55,717 nucleotides of DNA from Thalassolituus sp. UBA674 (GCA_002298335.1 DBNK01000012.1:579-56295); one strand, 5' to 3'. Shown: positions 1 through 8,430, numbered from the stretch's first letter. Program-made: numbers and translations. Notes: a model not told the origin generated them from the sequence alone.

Positions 1-30
1 TGTTTCTGGTTTTGGGGCGCCTAGTGTGAG

Positions 31-141
31 TCACTGAAAACAAAGATGAGCAGGCTTGAGGAACAGGGATGTTCCGAAAGGCCCACTGAGGCAGGACGCC
101 GAATTGGGCCGTAGCCGTTGTGAATCTGAAGTTTTCAGTGA
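31..141. repeat. Structured non-coding element with 11-bp terminal inverted repeats
   Basis: The arms TCACTGAAAAC (31-41) and GTTTTCAGTGA (131-141) are exact inverted complements about 90 bases apart. Between them lie further short hairpins, such as GGAACA/TGTTCC around 60-75. No convincing reading frame covers the stretch. It could be a miniature inverted-repeat element or a structured RNA; the sequence alone does not decide. Confidence 0.5.
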
Positions 142-157
142 AATAACGAACACTACA

Positions 158-212
158 GCGCGAAGCAGGTGGGTGGGCCCGCGCCGGGAGGATGCCGTCC
201 TCCCAGGAGCGA
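158..212 (+). repeat. Dispersed palindromic repeat, copy 1
   Basis: Begins with GCGCGAAGCAGGTGGG and continues into the hairpin GGGAGGA-TGCCG-TCCTCCC (186-204), then CAGGAGCGAA. Related copies are found at 5015-5060 (inverted), 5113-5183 and 15275-15330 (inverted). All are between genes. This resembles a REP-type family. Confidence 0.7.
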
Positions 213-430
213 ATAATCTAAGATACAAAATGCGAAGCAGTCCGATCAGTCACATCTAAGGGAGCCAATACGGGTCCGACCCACAATGTTCCTCTGGACT
301 GAAAACAAACAGCACAAAAGTACCTACCGAGCGTTGGGATACGCTCCGCTATCCTGATCAACTCTCTATACTGCGTCGCTATCACTCCCACCACCAGTCC
401 ACCTGAAGCGCCATAAGACTTTAAACCCCA

Positions 431-489
431 AAAAACAAAAACCCGCTTTCGCGGGCTTCTGAACAAACCTAAAAACGCCCAGCGGCGTC
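431..489 (-). terminator. Tandem intrinsic terminators after rluB
   Basis: On the minus strand, ACGCC-GCTG-GGCGT followed by T residues (471-489) is succeeded by AGCCCGC-GAAA-GCGGGT followed by a T-rich tract (431-458). Both lie just past the rluB stop and would end the scpA-scpB-rluB transcript. Between this point and the repeat ending at 212 I see no gene. Confidence 0.8.
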
Positions 490-496
490 AGAGCAC

Positions 497-1336
497 TTAC
501 TGCGGTTTCTTTTTACGCCCCGCCGTCTGACGGATCTTCTGCCGCTTGGCCACACGTTTGAACTCTTCTTTTTCTTTCACACTCATGCGACGCTTTTTCT
601 GGCGATCCATACCCGTCAGGTCGGTAAGGTCGTTCACTTCTTTCTGACTCAGTTCGACCCAGGTGCCAACCGGAATATTCGACGGCATAAAGATACAGCC
701 ATAACGTACGCGCTTGAGGCGGCTGACTTCGACGCCCTGGCTTTCCCACAGGCGGCGGACTTCGCGGTTACGGCCTTCCATGACGACTACGTGATACCAC
801 TTATTCTGGCCCTCGCCATCAAAGAAGCGGACGTCGGTAAAGCGCGCCATGCCGTCTTCCAGTAACACGCCTTCTTTCATCCGCTGTATCATGGCGTCAT
901 CAATTTCGCCACGTACACGGACGGCGTATTCGCGGTCAATGCCGGATGACGGGTGCATGAGTTTGTTGGCCAGATCACCACTGGTGGTGAACAGCAGCAA
1001 ACCGCTGGTGTTGATGTCGAGACGACCGACGTTAATCCAGCGCTCGTTCTTGGTTTTCGGCAGGTGCTGGAATACCGTTGGACGGCCTTCCGGATCATTG
1101 CGGGTACAGACTTCGCCGATCGGTTTGTTGTAAGCAATCACGCGCACCGCTCGTCCGGCATCAGACAGATCAAGTTTACGGCCATCGACCCGTACGTCGT
1201 CGTGGCGTGAGGCGCGGTCACCCAGCGTGGCTTTTTCGCCGTTCACACTGATGCGGCCTTCGCTGATCCAGCGCTCTATTTCACGGCGTGAGCCGATACC
1301 GGCCTGGGCCAGCAGTTTCTGCAATCGTTCATTCAT
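497..1336 (-). CDS. rluB: 23S rRNA pseudouridine(2605) synthase RluB
   Basis: RluB isomerises U2605 of 23S rRNA to pseudouridine. The protein is about 279 residues. It has an N-terminal S4 RNA-binding domain (starting MNERLQKLLAQAG and including GSRREIERWI) and then the RluB/E/F-type catalytic domain. The catalytic aspartate lies in GRLDINTSGLLLFTT, and EGRNREVRRLWES follows near the C-terminus. The tail is lysine/arginine-rich, as is common in this family. An upstream in-frame ATG exists (1465), but it lies deep inside scpB and would add an unlikely leader. The ATG at 1336 gives the family N-terminus and overlaps the scpB stop by 8 bases, implying coupled translation. It is the last gene of the scpA-scpB-rluB operon. 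Confidence 0.95.
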   Translation of the reverse strand: MNERLQKLLAQAGIGSRREIERWISEGRISVNGEKATLGDRASRHDDVRVDGRKLDLSDAGRAVRVIAYNKPIGEVCTRNDPEGRPTVFQHLPKTKNERWINVGRLDINTSGLLLFTTSGDLANKLMHPSSGIDREYAVRVRGEIDDAMIQRMKEGVLLEDGMARFTDVRFFDGEGQNKWYHVVVMEGRNREVRRLWESQGVEVSRLKRVRYGCIFMPSNIPVGTWVELSQKEVNDLTDLTGMDRQKKRRMSVKEKEEFKRVAKRQKIRQTAGRKKKPQ

Positions 1337-2237
1337 TGGCGGATTTTCCGTCCTTATCATCAGCGTCCGCATCCGCGGTGGCTGGCATGTCTGTGGTGGT
1401 GTCTTCAGTATCCTGCGGGCTGTCTTCCGCCGGCACCTCGTCCTCTGGCCGGTTCTGCTCTTCAAGACGTTGCAGAATCTGACTCAGGTCGCGCACTTTA
1501 CGGGGCTCGCCACGGTTTTCAACCGGTTCGAACACATTGTCCTCAACTTTACGGATCAGGGCCTCGGCCTCTTCCAGATCGTCGGAGGTGTCATTGAGTA
1601 CGCTGGCTCCGCGTTCTTCACGTTCTTCTTCACTGGCAAAACTGTAGCTGTCCGGTGTGGCTTTACGCGCCTCGGCATCATCGCCCAGTTCCAGGCGGCG
1701 GTTGGCGTCATCCAGCTCACGGATTTCCGCCAGTGATGGCAGTTCTTCCAGTGACTTCAGACCAAAGTAGTCGAGAAACTCCCGTGTGGTCGCGTACATG
1801 GCCGGTCGCCCGGGCACATCGCGGTGGCCGACAATGCGGATCCAGTCACGTTCCATCAGGGTTTTGATGGTGTTGGAACTCACCACCACACCCCGTACGT
1901 CTTCAATGTCGCCACGGGTCAGTGGCTGGCGGTAGGCAATCAGCGCCAGGGTTTCGAGCAAGGCGCGGGAATAACGCTGGGGCTTTTCTTCCCACAGGCG
2001 CGAGACATGCAGTGCGGTGGCACCACGTACCTGGAGGCGGTAACCAGAGGCTACTTCAGCCAGCTCGATACCGCGCCCGCTGAGGTCATCATTCAGCTCC
2101 GCCAGTGCACTGCGCAGGTCGTCTTTCGATGGCTGAGCATCCTCGTCAAACAGGGTCTGCATGCGTTCCAGTGACAGCGGCGTACCGGCGGCCATCATGG
2201 CGGCTTCAAGAATATTCTTCAGCGCGGGCGTCGTCAT
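1329..2237 (-). CDS. scpB: Segregation and condensation protein B, ScpB
   Basis: ScpB is the paired winged-helix partner of the kleisin ScpA and forms the SMC-type condensin that organises replicated chromosomes. Residues from about 1 to 190 show the family core, including the segment ETLALIAYRQPLTRGDIE and GWIR-like turns (DWIRIVGHRDVPGRP). The C-terminal hundred or so residues are acidic and low-complexity, ending in an Asp/Ala-rich tail, so this copy (302 aa) is longer than short family members. The start overlaps scpA by 32 bases and the end overlaps rluB by 8, so the three genes look translationally coupled. Confidence 0.95.
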   Translation of the reverse strand: MTTPALKNILEAAMMAAGTPLSLERMQTLFDEDAQPSKDDLRSALAELNDDLSGRGIELAEVASGYRLQVRGATALHVSRLWEEKPQRYSRALLETLALIAYRQPLTRGDIEDVRGVVVSSNTIKTLMERDWIRIVGHRDVPGRPAMYATTREFLDYFGLKSLEELPSLAEIRELDDANRRLELGDDAEARKATPDSYSFASEEEREERGASVLNDTSDDLEEAEALIRKVEDNVFEPVENRGEPRKVRDLSQILQRLEEQNRPEDEVPAEDSPQDTEDTTTDMPATADADADDKDGKSANE

Positions 2238-3066
2238 GCGATCCTCTCAGTTTAACGTGAATGGCCCCCAGTACTTCGTGCTGGACGATGTCGATCATGG
2301 ATTCTTTGATCAGCTCCAGAATGGCGAGGAAGGTCACTACCACGCCAAGCTTGCCCTCTTCCGGGGTGAACAGCTGACGGAAGGGCACAAAGTGTCCGGC
2401 CTGCAGCTTCTCCAGCACCTGACTCATGCGTTCCCGGGTGGAGAGCTGTTCCCGCGACACTTCATGGTGCTCAAACCGTTCGGCGCGGCGGATGACACTG
2501 GCCATGGCCAGCATGAGTTCGCGCATATCCACCTCCGGGTGAACCCGTTCGGCAATGCGCTCGGGGGCATCAATGCGCGCGGTGAAGATGTCTCGCTCGA
2601 GCCGTGGCAATTCATCCAGCTCTTCCGCCGCAGTACGGAAGCGCTCATATTCCTGCAGGCGGCGGATCAGTTCAGCACGCGGATCTTCCTCGGTGCCGTC
2701 TTCGCCGTCTTCGGAATGGCGCGGCAACAACATGCGGCTTTTGATTTCTGCCAGCATGGCGGCCATCACCATGTACTCAGCAGCCAGTTCCAGCTGCAGC
2801 GCCTGCATCAGCTCAATGTATTGCATGTACTGATCAACAATCTCAGACACATGCACTTCAAGAATATCGAGGTTCTGTTTGCGGATCAGGTAGAGCAGCA
2901 GATCGAGCGGGCCTTCAAACTGCTCAAGAATCACTTCCAGCGCATCGGGGGGAATGTACAGATCGAGCGGCAGCTGCGTCATCGGCTGGCCCTGTACCAG
3001 CGCAAAGGGCATCTCTCCCTGACGGGACAAAGGTTCCTTGGTGCTCTGCTGCTCAGTGTCGCTCAT
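2206..3066 (-). CDS. scpA: Segregation and condensation protein A, ScpA (kleisin)
   Basis: ScpA is the kleisin subunit that bridges SMC heads and binds ScpB. The 286-aa protein has a variable N-terminus of about 45 residues. The diagnostic N-terminal kleisin motif follows (FEGPLDLLLYLIRKQNLDIL), then AAEYMVMAAMLAEIKSRMLLP. The C-terminal winged helix carries VVVTFLAILELIKE. It is the first gene of the scpA-scpB-rluB set; trpS lies upstream with a gap of about 70 bases, so it may be co-transcribed. No SMC/MukB gene is in the window. Confidence 0.95.
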   Translation of the reverse strand: MSDTEQQSTKEPLSRQGEMPFALVQGQPMTQLPLDLYIPPDALEVILEQFEGPLDLLLYLIRKQNLDILEVHVSEIVDQYMQYIELMQALQLELAAEYMVMAAMLAEIKSRMLLPRHSEDGEDGTEEDPRAELIRRLQEYERFRTAAEELDELPRLERDIFTARIDAPERIAERVHPEVDMRELMLAMASVIRRAERFEHHEVSREQLSTRERMSQVLEKLQAGHFVPFRQLFTPEEGKLGVVVTFLAILELIKESMIDIVQHEVLGAIHVKLRGSHDDARAEEYS

Positions 3067-3136
3067 GGCTGCTCTTCAGAAACGGGCGGATAGATTCCGC
3101 CCCAGTGTACCCCAACGTTACGGCGGATGCCTGCGC

Positions 3137-4153
3137 TCAGCCGAGTTTGCGGATGCCGGTGGCGGCGCGGACTTTTTCCAGTAACGGCTTGCTGATGGCA
3201 CGTGCCTTCTCAGCGCCTTTCTGCAGCTCAGCTTCGATATCCGCCGGACGCGCCAGCAGATCTTCATAACGGTCGCGGGCTTCGGCAATTTCTGCGTTGA
3301 TCAGAGCGGCCAGTTTTTTCTTGGCATCACCCCAGCCGATACCCTCGGCAAAGGCCTGACGCATTTCTGCGGTCTGTTCCGCCGTAGCAAACGCCTGCCA
3401 GATCTGGAACACGGTGGAGGTATCCGGATCTTTCGGTTCCCCCGGCTCCAGCAGGTTGGTCTTGATCTTGTTGATGTGCTTCTGCAACTTTTTCTCCGGC
3501 AGGAACAGCGGGATGGTGTTGCCGTAGCTCTTACTCATCTTGCGACCGTCCAGCCCCTGCAGCACGGCGACGTTGTCGTCGACCTGATAATCCGGCAGGG
3601 TCAGCAGAGGTCCTTTATTGCAGAAAATATGATTGAAGCGTCCGGCGATATCACGCGCCATTTCAACGTGCTGAATCTGATCTTTGCCCACCGGTACTTT
3701 GTGGGCGTTAAACATCAGAATATCCGCCGCCATCAGCACCGGGTAACTGAACAGGCCCATGGTGATGGCTTTATCAGCGTCTTCGCCTTCTTCCAGGTTG
3801 GCATCCACCGCCGCCTTATAGGCGTGCGCACGGTTCATCAGGCCTTTGGCGCAGACGCAGTTGAGAATCCAGGTCAGCTCCGGAATCTCCGGAATATCTG
3901 ACTGGCGGTAAAACACGGCGTTATCGGTATCCAGACCCAGCGCCAGCCAGGTGGCGGCAATTTCCTTACCCGACTGATGGACGGCTTCCGGCTCATGACA
4001 CTTGATCAGCGCGTGGAAGTCGGCCAGAAAGTAGAAGGATTCGTTGTTGGTATCGCGGCTGGCTTCAATGGCGGGACGGATAGCGCCGACGTAGTTACCC
4101 AGATGCGGTGTACCGGTCGTGGTGATGCCGGTCAGAACGCGTTGCTTGGTCAT
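3137..4153 (-). CDS. trpS: Tryptophan--tRNA ligase
   Basis: TrpS charges tRNA-Trp with tryptophan. The 338-aa length is normal for the bacterial class I enzyme. The HIGH-like signature appears as TGTPHLGNYVGA near residue 14, and the KMSKS loop as GRKMSKSYGN near residue 205. The active-site region VLMAADILMF and GKDQIQHVEMARDI are also present. The ATG at 4153 is preceded by AAGG at good spacing. The gene lies between the AlkB-type gene and scpA on the same strand. Confidence 0.96.
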   Translation of the reverse strand: MTKQRVLTGITTTGTPHLGNYVGAIRPAIEASRDTNNESFYFLADFHALIKCHEPEAVHQSGKEIAATWLALGLDTDNAVFYRQSDIPEIPELTWILNCVCAKGLMNRAHAYKAAVDANLEEGEDADKAITMGLFSYPVLMAADILMFNAHKVPVGKDQIQHVEMARDIAGRFNHIFCNKGPLLTLPDYQVDDNVAVLQGLDGRKMSKSYGNTIPLFLPEKKLQKHINKIKTNLLEPGEPKDPDTSTVFQIWQAFATAEQTAEMRQAFAEGIGWGDAKKKLAALINAEIAEARDRYEDLLARPADIEAELQKGAEKARAISKPLLEKVRAATGIRKLG

Positions 4154-4237
4154 GCGGAACCTTAGAATTCGGATGTCACAGTAAAAGGCGGATGATACCG
4201 GATGGCGCGGCGGAAGGACACTGACCGCAGACGTGTT

Positions 4238-4846
4238 TCAGCCCTCTGACGGCGGTGGCAGAACGTAGCGGAAGGTCAGGTTAATACGCGCTGTGGTGGA
4301 TGTGTTCCTGAGAACAGCGTGCTCCCACTCATCCTGAAACGGCGCCTGCATCAGCACCAGGCTGCCCGAGGGTAAAGACACCCCGCTCTCTGAACCCGCC
4401 AACGGTCCGCGCGGTGACTGTCTGCGGTACGAAAACACCCGCTCCGCCCCCAGTGACAGCGAGGCAATCACCGGTTCATCACCCATTTCCTTTTCATCGT
4501 CGGAGTGCCAGCCAACGAAGTCATCGCCGTTACGGTAGAGATTCACCAGAACCGCATTGAACTGAGAGCCCGTGGATGACTCCACCTTTTCACGGAGTCT
4601 CTGCAATAAGGGCGTCCACGGACGCGTGGTCAGCAGATTGTTGTGGTAGCTGTAAACGATGCCCTCATCGGCGTGCCAGGTCTGCTGGCGCGGCAGTGAA
4701 AAGCGTCGTCCGAAGACCTCGTAGTCACTGGCTGGCCAGTCATGGTGATTGAGGAGCTGCTGAAAACAGGATTCAGCTTCCTCTGCAGACAGGAAGTCTT
4801 TCTGCAGGAGCAGTAAGGGGCAGTCTGGGAGAGGAGATGCTTTCAC
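4238..4846 (-). CDS. AlkB-family 2-oxoglutarate/Fe(II) dioxygenase (DNA alkylation repair)
   Basis: The family removes methyl lesions from DNA or RNA by oxidative demethylation. The 202-aa protein carries the iron ligands His114 and Asp116 in GWHSDDEKEMG and His176 in WEHAVLRN. The 2-oxoglutarate-binding arginines are in ARINLTFR (Arg187 and Arg193). The fold and size are closest to the ALKBH2/ALKBH3-like bacterial group, with no helicase-like extension. The reading frame opens with GTG at 4846, and no clear ribosome binding site precedes it. The substrate range cannot be read from sequence, so no strict E. coli alkB orthology is claimed. Confidence 0.88.
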   Translation of the reverse strand: MKASPLPDCPLLLLQKDFLSAEEAESCFQQLLNHHDWPASDYEVFGRRFSLPRQQTWHADEGIVYSYHNNLLTTRPWTPLLQRLREKVESSTGSQFNAVLVNLYRNGDDFVGWHSDDEKEMGDEPVIASLSLGAERVFSYRRQSPRGPLAGSESGVSLPSGSLVLMQAPFQDEWEHAVLRNTSTTARINLTFRYVLPPPSEG

Positions 4847-4974
4847 ATTGCTGGCTCTGGCGTTGAGTGAAGTCAGATTACTGGATTAATGGCTTTCAGA
4901 AAATGGATATCGAAAGAGCTGTAGATGACGTCAAGTGCTCTTATTAGAAGCCCTTGATATCTGAAACGTATTCC

Positions 4975-5060
4975 ATTGCGAGCGTAGCGAAGCGATCCAC
5001 AAACGTAGGATGTTATCTCTTGGGAGGACGGCATCCTCCCGAACCCTCCTGCTTCGCGCT
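4975..5060 (-). repeat. Dispersed palindromic repeat, copy 2 (inverted), plus GCGAGCGTAGCGAAGCGATC motif
   Basis: The hairpin GGGAGGA-CGGCA-TCCTCCC (5022-5040) and CCTCCTGCTTCGCGCT form a reverse-orientation copy of the repeat at 158-212. It is directly preceded by ATTGCGAGCGTAGCGAAGCG, a motif that recurs between genes in many bacteria. The copy is part of a repeat-rich gap (4847-5270) with no gene. Confidence 0.65.
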
Positions 5061-5112
5061 GTGTGGACGCACCCGGAAGTTATGAAGAAATAAGGATACA
5101 AAGCCCAGAAAA

Positions 5113-5183
5113 GCGCGAAGCAGGTGGGAGGGCCAGCGCCGGTCGGGACTAGGCGTCCCCATGCCCTCCTCCCAGGAGCGAAA
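5113..5183 (+). repeat. Dispersed palindromic repeat, copy 3
   Basis: Same start (GCGCGAAGCAGGTGGG) and same end (CTCCCAGGAGCGAA) as copy 1. The internal hairpin sequence differs: GGGAC-TAGGC-GTCCC. A stem is kept although the bases have changed, which suggests the structure matters or that the family has sub-types. Confidence 0.65.
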
Positions 5184-5220
5184 ATCAAACTAAGTAGAGA
5201 AGAAACAGTCTCAACTGGAT

Positions 5221-5239
5221 CCCGCGGTCATGCCGCGGG
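5221..5239. repeat. GC-rich hairpin beyond yciO
   Basis: CCCGCGG-TCATG-CCGCGGG is a perfect 7-bp stem with a 5-base loop. It lies 32 bases past the yciO stop codon. There is no T-run on either strand, so it is not a classical terminator. It could protect the 3' end of the rnm-yciO transcript or be another repeat type. Confidence 0.5.
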
Positions 5240-5270
5240 AGGACAATATTGAAAATCCGCGATTAAAATT

Positions 5271-5891
5271 TCACAGAAACGCACTCGCATCCCCTACCCC
5301 CTGCCGCAGCAGCTCAGGCGCATCTTCCGTCAGCTCAATCACGGTGGTTGCTTCAAACCCACAGAATCCACCATCAATCACCAGATCTACAGCATGCTCC
5401 AGCGTCTGGCGGATGTCGTACGGGTCTGACAGCGGCAACTCATCGCCGGGCATAATCAGCGAGGTGGTCATCAGGGGTTCGCCCATTTCTTCGAGCAGGG
5501 CCATGGCGATCGGGTTATCCGGTACGCGGATACCGATGGTGCGTTTCTTCGGATGCATCAGCAGGCGGGGGACTTCGCGCGTGGCAGGAAGAATAAAGGT
5601 GAAGGCACCCGGTGTATGGGCCTTCAGCAGACGGAACTGGCTGTTATCCACCTTGGCGTAGGTCGACAGCTCTGAGAAATCGCGGCACAGCAGGGTAAAG
5701 TTGTGCTTCGGCCCGAGTTCACGCAGGCGGGAGACACGTTCTGTGGCATTTTTATCGCCCACACGACAGGCCAGTGCGTAGGCACAATCGGTCGGGATTA
5801 CCGCCAGACCGCCCTGACTGAGAATCTCAACCGCCTGTTTGATGAGGCGCTGCTGGGGGTTGTCGGGGTGTATCTGAAAAAACTGACTCAC
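5271..5891 (-). CDS. yciO: YciO, Sua5/YciO/YrdC family protein
   Basis: The 206-aa protein is the YciO branch of the family whose best-known members (TsaC/Sua5) make threonylcarbamoyl-AMP for tRNA t6A. It opens with MSQFFQIHPDNPQQRLI, almost identical to E. coli YciO, and has the nucleotide-pocket segments VIPTDCAYAL, KHNFTLLCRD and IGIRVPDNPIA. The C-terminus EGVGDASAFL-like (RQGVGDASAFL) is also typical. The start overlaps the rnm stop by 4 bases (ATGA), so translation is likely coupled. Whether YciO makes t6A precursor in the cell is unsettled; the true TsaC is expected elsewhere in the genome. Confidence 0.92.
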   Translation of the reverse strand: MSQFFQIHPDNPQQRLIKQAVEILSQGGLAVIPTDCAYALACRVGDKNATERVSRLRELGPKHNFTLLCRDFSELSTYAKVDNSQFRLLKAHTPGAFTFILPATREVPRLLMHPKKRTIGIRVPDNPIAMALLEEMGEPLMTTSLIMPGDELPLSDPYDIRQTLEHAVDLVIDGGFCGFEATTVIELTEDAPELLRQGVGDASAFL

Positions 5892-6772
5892 TGTAATTCC
5901 TGCTGAAGTTCTTTACGGTCTCCGGTCGCGGCAACACTCTGCCACACAGACCAGACGGGAGTAATGTCTTTCGGAAAGTCGCACATGACGCCAAGGTCCA
6001 GGCCAAAGCGGTTGGGACCATGAAAATCGCTGCCACACGAACCGAGCAGTCCGAATTCTTTGGCCAGCCCGGCCATCTGGCCACGCTGGTTGTTGTCCAT
6101 CAGGCCATAGGCCACTTCCAGTGCACGTCCGCCCGCGGCGACAAAGTCTTTGAGGCAGGCCCGCAGTTTGGTACGCGTCATTTTGTAATGATGCGCATGA
6201 GCCATGACAGGAATGCCACCGGCAGCGGTAATCCAGCGCACGGCATCGTCCATCTCAGGCCAATGGGTTTTAACATCACCGACTTTGCCAGAGCCCAGGT
6301 ACTTGCTGAACGCCGTACGCATATCCGGCACCCAACCCTGATCCAGCAGATAGCGGGCAATGTGCGGGCGGCCTATGGCTTCGCCACCGGCATAACCGCG
6401 CACGGCTTCAAGGTCGATGGTCTGCCCGAGCTTTTTACCGACGCGCGTTACAATCAGTTCGGCACGTTCATCGCGGGCGCGGGTCTGGATGCTCTCGGCA
6501 TCGCGTATAACCGCCGAATCCGGGTCAACATTGAGGCCAACAATGTGAATGGTGATGCCTGACCAGACACAGGAGAGTTCAATGCCGGTGATCAGCTCAA
6601 TGCCCAGTTCGGCCGCCAGAGCACTGACGTCGCGATAACCCGCGAGGGTGTCGTGGTCGGTGATCGCCAGAGTCTCAATCCCTCTTTCTGAAGCACGGCG
6701 CAGCAGATCGGCGGGCGCCAGAGCGCCGTCGGAGGCGGTGGTATGACAATGAAGATCAATGCGGGAGTTCAA
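5888..6772 (-). CDS. rnm: PHP-domain 5'-3' exoribonuclease RNase AM (YciV/TrpH)
   Basis: The E. coli homologue Rnm is a 5'-to-3' exonuclease that matures rRNA 5' ends and degrades short oligonucleotides. The PHP metal motifs are visible: DLHCHTTASDG at residues 6-16, AITDHDTL near residue 38, IELITGIELSC, VMAHAHHY and GSDFHGP. The length of 294 aa is normal. The frame opens with TTG at 6772 just before NSRIDLHCH; no ATG upstream is in frame. It overlaps yciO by 4 bases downstream, and its start faces the yciB promoter, so rnm and yciB are divergent. Confidence 0.9.
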   Translation of the reverse strand: MNSRIDLHCHTTASDGALAPADLLRRASERGIETLAITDHDTLAGYRDVSALAAELGIELITGIELSCVWSGITIHIVGLNVDPDSAVIRDAESIQTRARDERAELIVTRVGKKLGQTIDLEAVRGYAGGEAIGRPHIARYLLDQGWVPDMRTAFSKYLGSGKVGDVKTHWPEMDDAVRWITAAGGIPVMAHAHHYKMTRTKLRACLKDFVAAGGRALEVAYGLMDNNQRGQMAGLAKEFGLLGSCGSDFHGPNRFGLDLGVMCDFPKDITPVWSVWQSVAATGDRKELQQELQ

Positions 6773-6802
6773 TTGGACGCTCTGACTGGCTTACGACATA
6801 AT
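6773..6802 (+). promoter_or_regulatory. Putative sigma70 promoter for yciB
   Basis: TTGGAC (6773-6778), an 18-base spacer and CATAAT (6797-6802) lie in the 66-base gap between the divergent rnm and yciB genes. This is a sequence-match prediction only. Confidence 0.4.
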
Positions 6803-6838
6803 GCCCTCTATTTTATGTCCTACCGGTTTATATAGCGA

Positions 6839-7444
6839 ATGAAGTTACTGCTTGATTACCTGCCCATTGCTGTTTTCTTTGTTGTATTTAAATGGGCAGA
6901 AGAGCTGATTCATGCTCTGCAACCCTGGCTTTCTGATGAAAATTTCCAACTTCTTCTGGACACCAACCATCTGGTCATCGCTACTGCGGTGCTGATTCCG
7001 GCCACTATTCTGCAGATGCTGACGGTGCGCTTTATGTATGGCAAGGTCGAGACCATGCACAAAATCACTCTGGTGATTGTGGTGCTGATGGGCGGCCTGA
7101 CCGTCTTCCTGAACAACCCGGCCTTCGTTATGTGGAAGCCCACGATTGTTAACTGGCTGTTTGCCCTGGGCTTTATCGGCTACCGCATGTTCACCGGCCG
7201 TCCTCTGCTGGAACGTATGCTGAGTGCGGAACTCAAACTGCCGGAAGCAGTCTGGACACGTCTGTCACTGGCCTGGGTCTTTTTCTTTGTGGTCTGCGGC
7301 ATTCTGAACCTGATTGTGGCCTACAACTTCAGTGAAGATGTCTGGGTCGACTTCAAGTTCTTCGGCATGCTGGGCCTGACGGTGGTCTTTATCATCGCAC
7401 AGGGTCTGTACCTTTCACGCTTTATCAAACACGAGACAGAATGA
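6839..7444 (+). CDS. yciB: Inner membrane septation protein YciB
   Basis: YciB (formerly IspZ) is a small polytopic inner-membrane protein linked to cell-envelope maintenance and septation. It interacts with division and elongation components in E. coli. The 201-aa sequence starts MKLLLDYLPIAVFFVVFKW, the conserved YciB N-terminus. It has about five hydrophobic segments, with the typical stretches FLNNPAFVMWKPTIVNWLF and YNFSEDVWVDFKFFG. It overlaps yciI by four bases (7441-7444), so the two are translated from one message. No strong ribosome binding site precedes the ATG. Confidence 0.94.
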   Translation: MKLLLDYLPIAVFFVVFKWAEELIHALQPWLSDENFQLLLDTNHLVIATAVLIPATILQMLTVRFMYGKVETMHKITLVIVVLMGGLTVFLNNPAFVMWKPTIVNWLFALGFIGYRMFTGRPLLERMLSAELKLPEAVWTRLSLAWVFFFVVCGILNLIVAYNFSEDVWVDFKFFGMLGLTVVFIIAQGLYLSRFIKHETE

Positions 7445-7740
7445 TGTGGTATGCAATTATCAGTGAGGACGTGAGCAACAGCCTGCCGCTGCGCCAGCAG
7501 GCACGCCCTGCCCATCTGGCCCGTCTGGAAAAACTCAACGACGATGGCCGCCTGCTGCTGGCCGGGCCCCACCCTGATCCGACTGCCACCGCCGATGAAC
7601 CGGCATTTACCGGCAGTCTGGTAGTTGCAGACTTTCCTTCGCTGGAAGCCGCTCAGGCCTGGGCGGATGATGATCCGTATTGTGCTGCCGGTGTCTACCG
7701 CAGCGTGACAGTCAAACCCTTTAAAAAAGTATTGCCATGA
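7441..7740 (+). CDS. yciI: YciI family protein
   Basis: YciI is a small dimeric alpha/beta-barrel protein of the YCII/DGPF group; its chemical role is unknown. The 99 residues closely match the E. coli protein: RPAHLARLEKLNDDGRLLLAG, FTGSLVVADFPSLEAAQAW, ADDDPYCAAGVYRSVTVKPF. The conserved histidine (in PAHL) and aspartate (in DDDPY) proposed as the active centre are both present. It begins with two adjacent ATGs at 7441 and 7444, within the yciB stop. Its end overlaps an in-frame upstream start of the next gene. Confidence 0.93.
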   Translation: MMWYAIISEDVSNSLPLRQQARPAHLARLEKLNDDGRLLLAGPHPDPTATADEPAFTGSLVVADFPSLEAAQAWADDDPYCAAGVYRSVTVKPFKKVLP

Positions 7741-7769
7741 CCGAATCTCTGTCTAACAAGGATAATAAA

Positions 7770-8420
7770 ATGACCACCCGTCTGAAGTTCACAGCCCTGA
7801 ACAGCCTGCTGGTACTGGCGCTGTCTGTTCTGAGCACACCCGCTGCTCAGGCTGAAGAGATGCGTTACGTCAGCGACATGCTCTATGTGCAGCTGCGTGC
7901 CGGTCCCTCTACTGAATTCCGTTCCCTGCGCGTACTGCCCAGTGGCGAGCATCTGGTCTTTATTGCCGAAGAGAATGGCTTCACACATGTCCGTACCACA
8001 GATAACACCGAAGGCTGGATCAGCTCTCAATACCTGACCGACGAACCCATTGCCAGCGAGCGCCTGCGCGATGCGCTGGATGAAATCGAAACTCTGAAAG
8101 CCCAGCTGGCACAGTCTGAAAATGACGACACTACAGTGGAACCTGCGGCCGAGATGTCAGCCGAAGATATTGAGAACCAGCGTCTGGATAACATCATTCA
8201 GGACAGCCCTTTACTCAGCAGCACCAACCGCGAACTGGGTATCCGCAACCAGCAGCTGGAGCTGAAAATTGAAACGCTGGAAGCCGAGAACGAGCAGCTG
8301 CGCAAAGACAAACGCAACATCTACCTGCTGTACGGTGGTGGCCTGGTGTTCGTCGGCATTATTGCCGGTCTGATTCTTCCGAACCTGCGTGGCAAGCGCA
8401 GCAACAGCGGCTGGGCGTAA
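7770..8420 (+). CDS. TIGR04211-type SH3-domain membrane protein (YgiM-like)
   Basis: A predicted signal peptide of about 28 residues, ending AAQAEE, is followed by a bacterial SH3 domain (about residues 31-88, with LRAGPSTEFRSLRVLPSGE and GWISSQYL). A glutamate/leucine-rich coiled coil (about 92-185) follows. A C-terminal transmembrane helix (LLYGGGLVFVGIIAGLIL) and a short basic tail LRGKRSNSGWA complete the 216-aa protein. This matches the YgiM / SH3-and-anchor family of envelope proteins, whose function is poorly known. I chose the ATG at 7770, which has AAGGA upstream, over the earlier ATG at 7737, which would push the signal peptide inward but overlaps yciI by 4 bases. Confidence 0.85.
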   Translation: MTTRLKFTALNSLLVLALSVLSTPAAQAEEMRYVSDMLYVQLRAGPSTEFRSLRVLPSGEHLVFIAEENGFTHVRTTDNTEGWISSQYLTDEPIASERLRDALDEIETLKAQLAQSENDDTTVEPAAEMSAEDIENQRLDNIIQDSPLLSSTNRELGIRNQQLELKIETLEAENEQLRKDKRNIYLLYGGGLVFVGIIAGLILPNLRGKRSNSGWA

Positions 8421-8430
8421 GGGGCACACA

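Noticed and set aside
56..466. Short open frames in the first 500 bases
   Set aside because: They cross hairpin repeats and a terminator region, with no family match or ribosome sites.
2161..3093. A 310-codon open frame on the plus strand opposite scpA
   Set aside because: It mirrors a well-supported kleisin gene; composition and histidine/glutamine-rich product are typical of antisense frames in GC-rich DNA.
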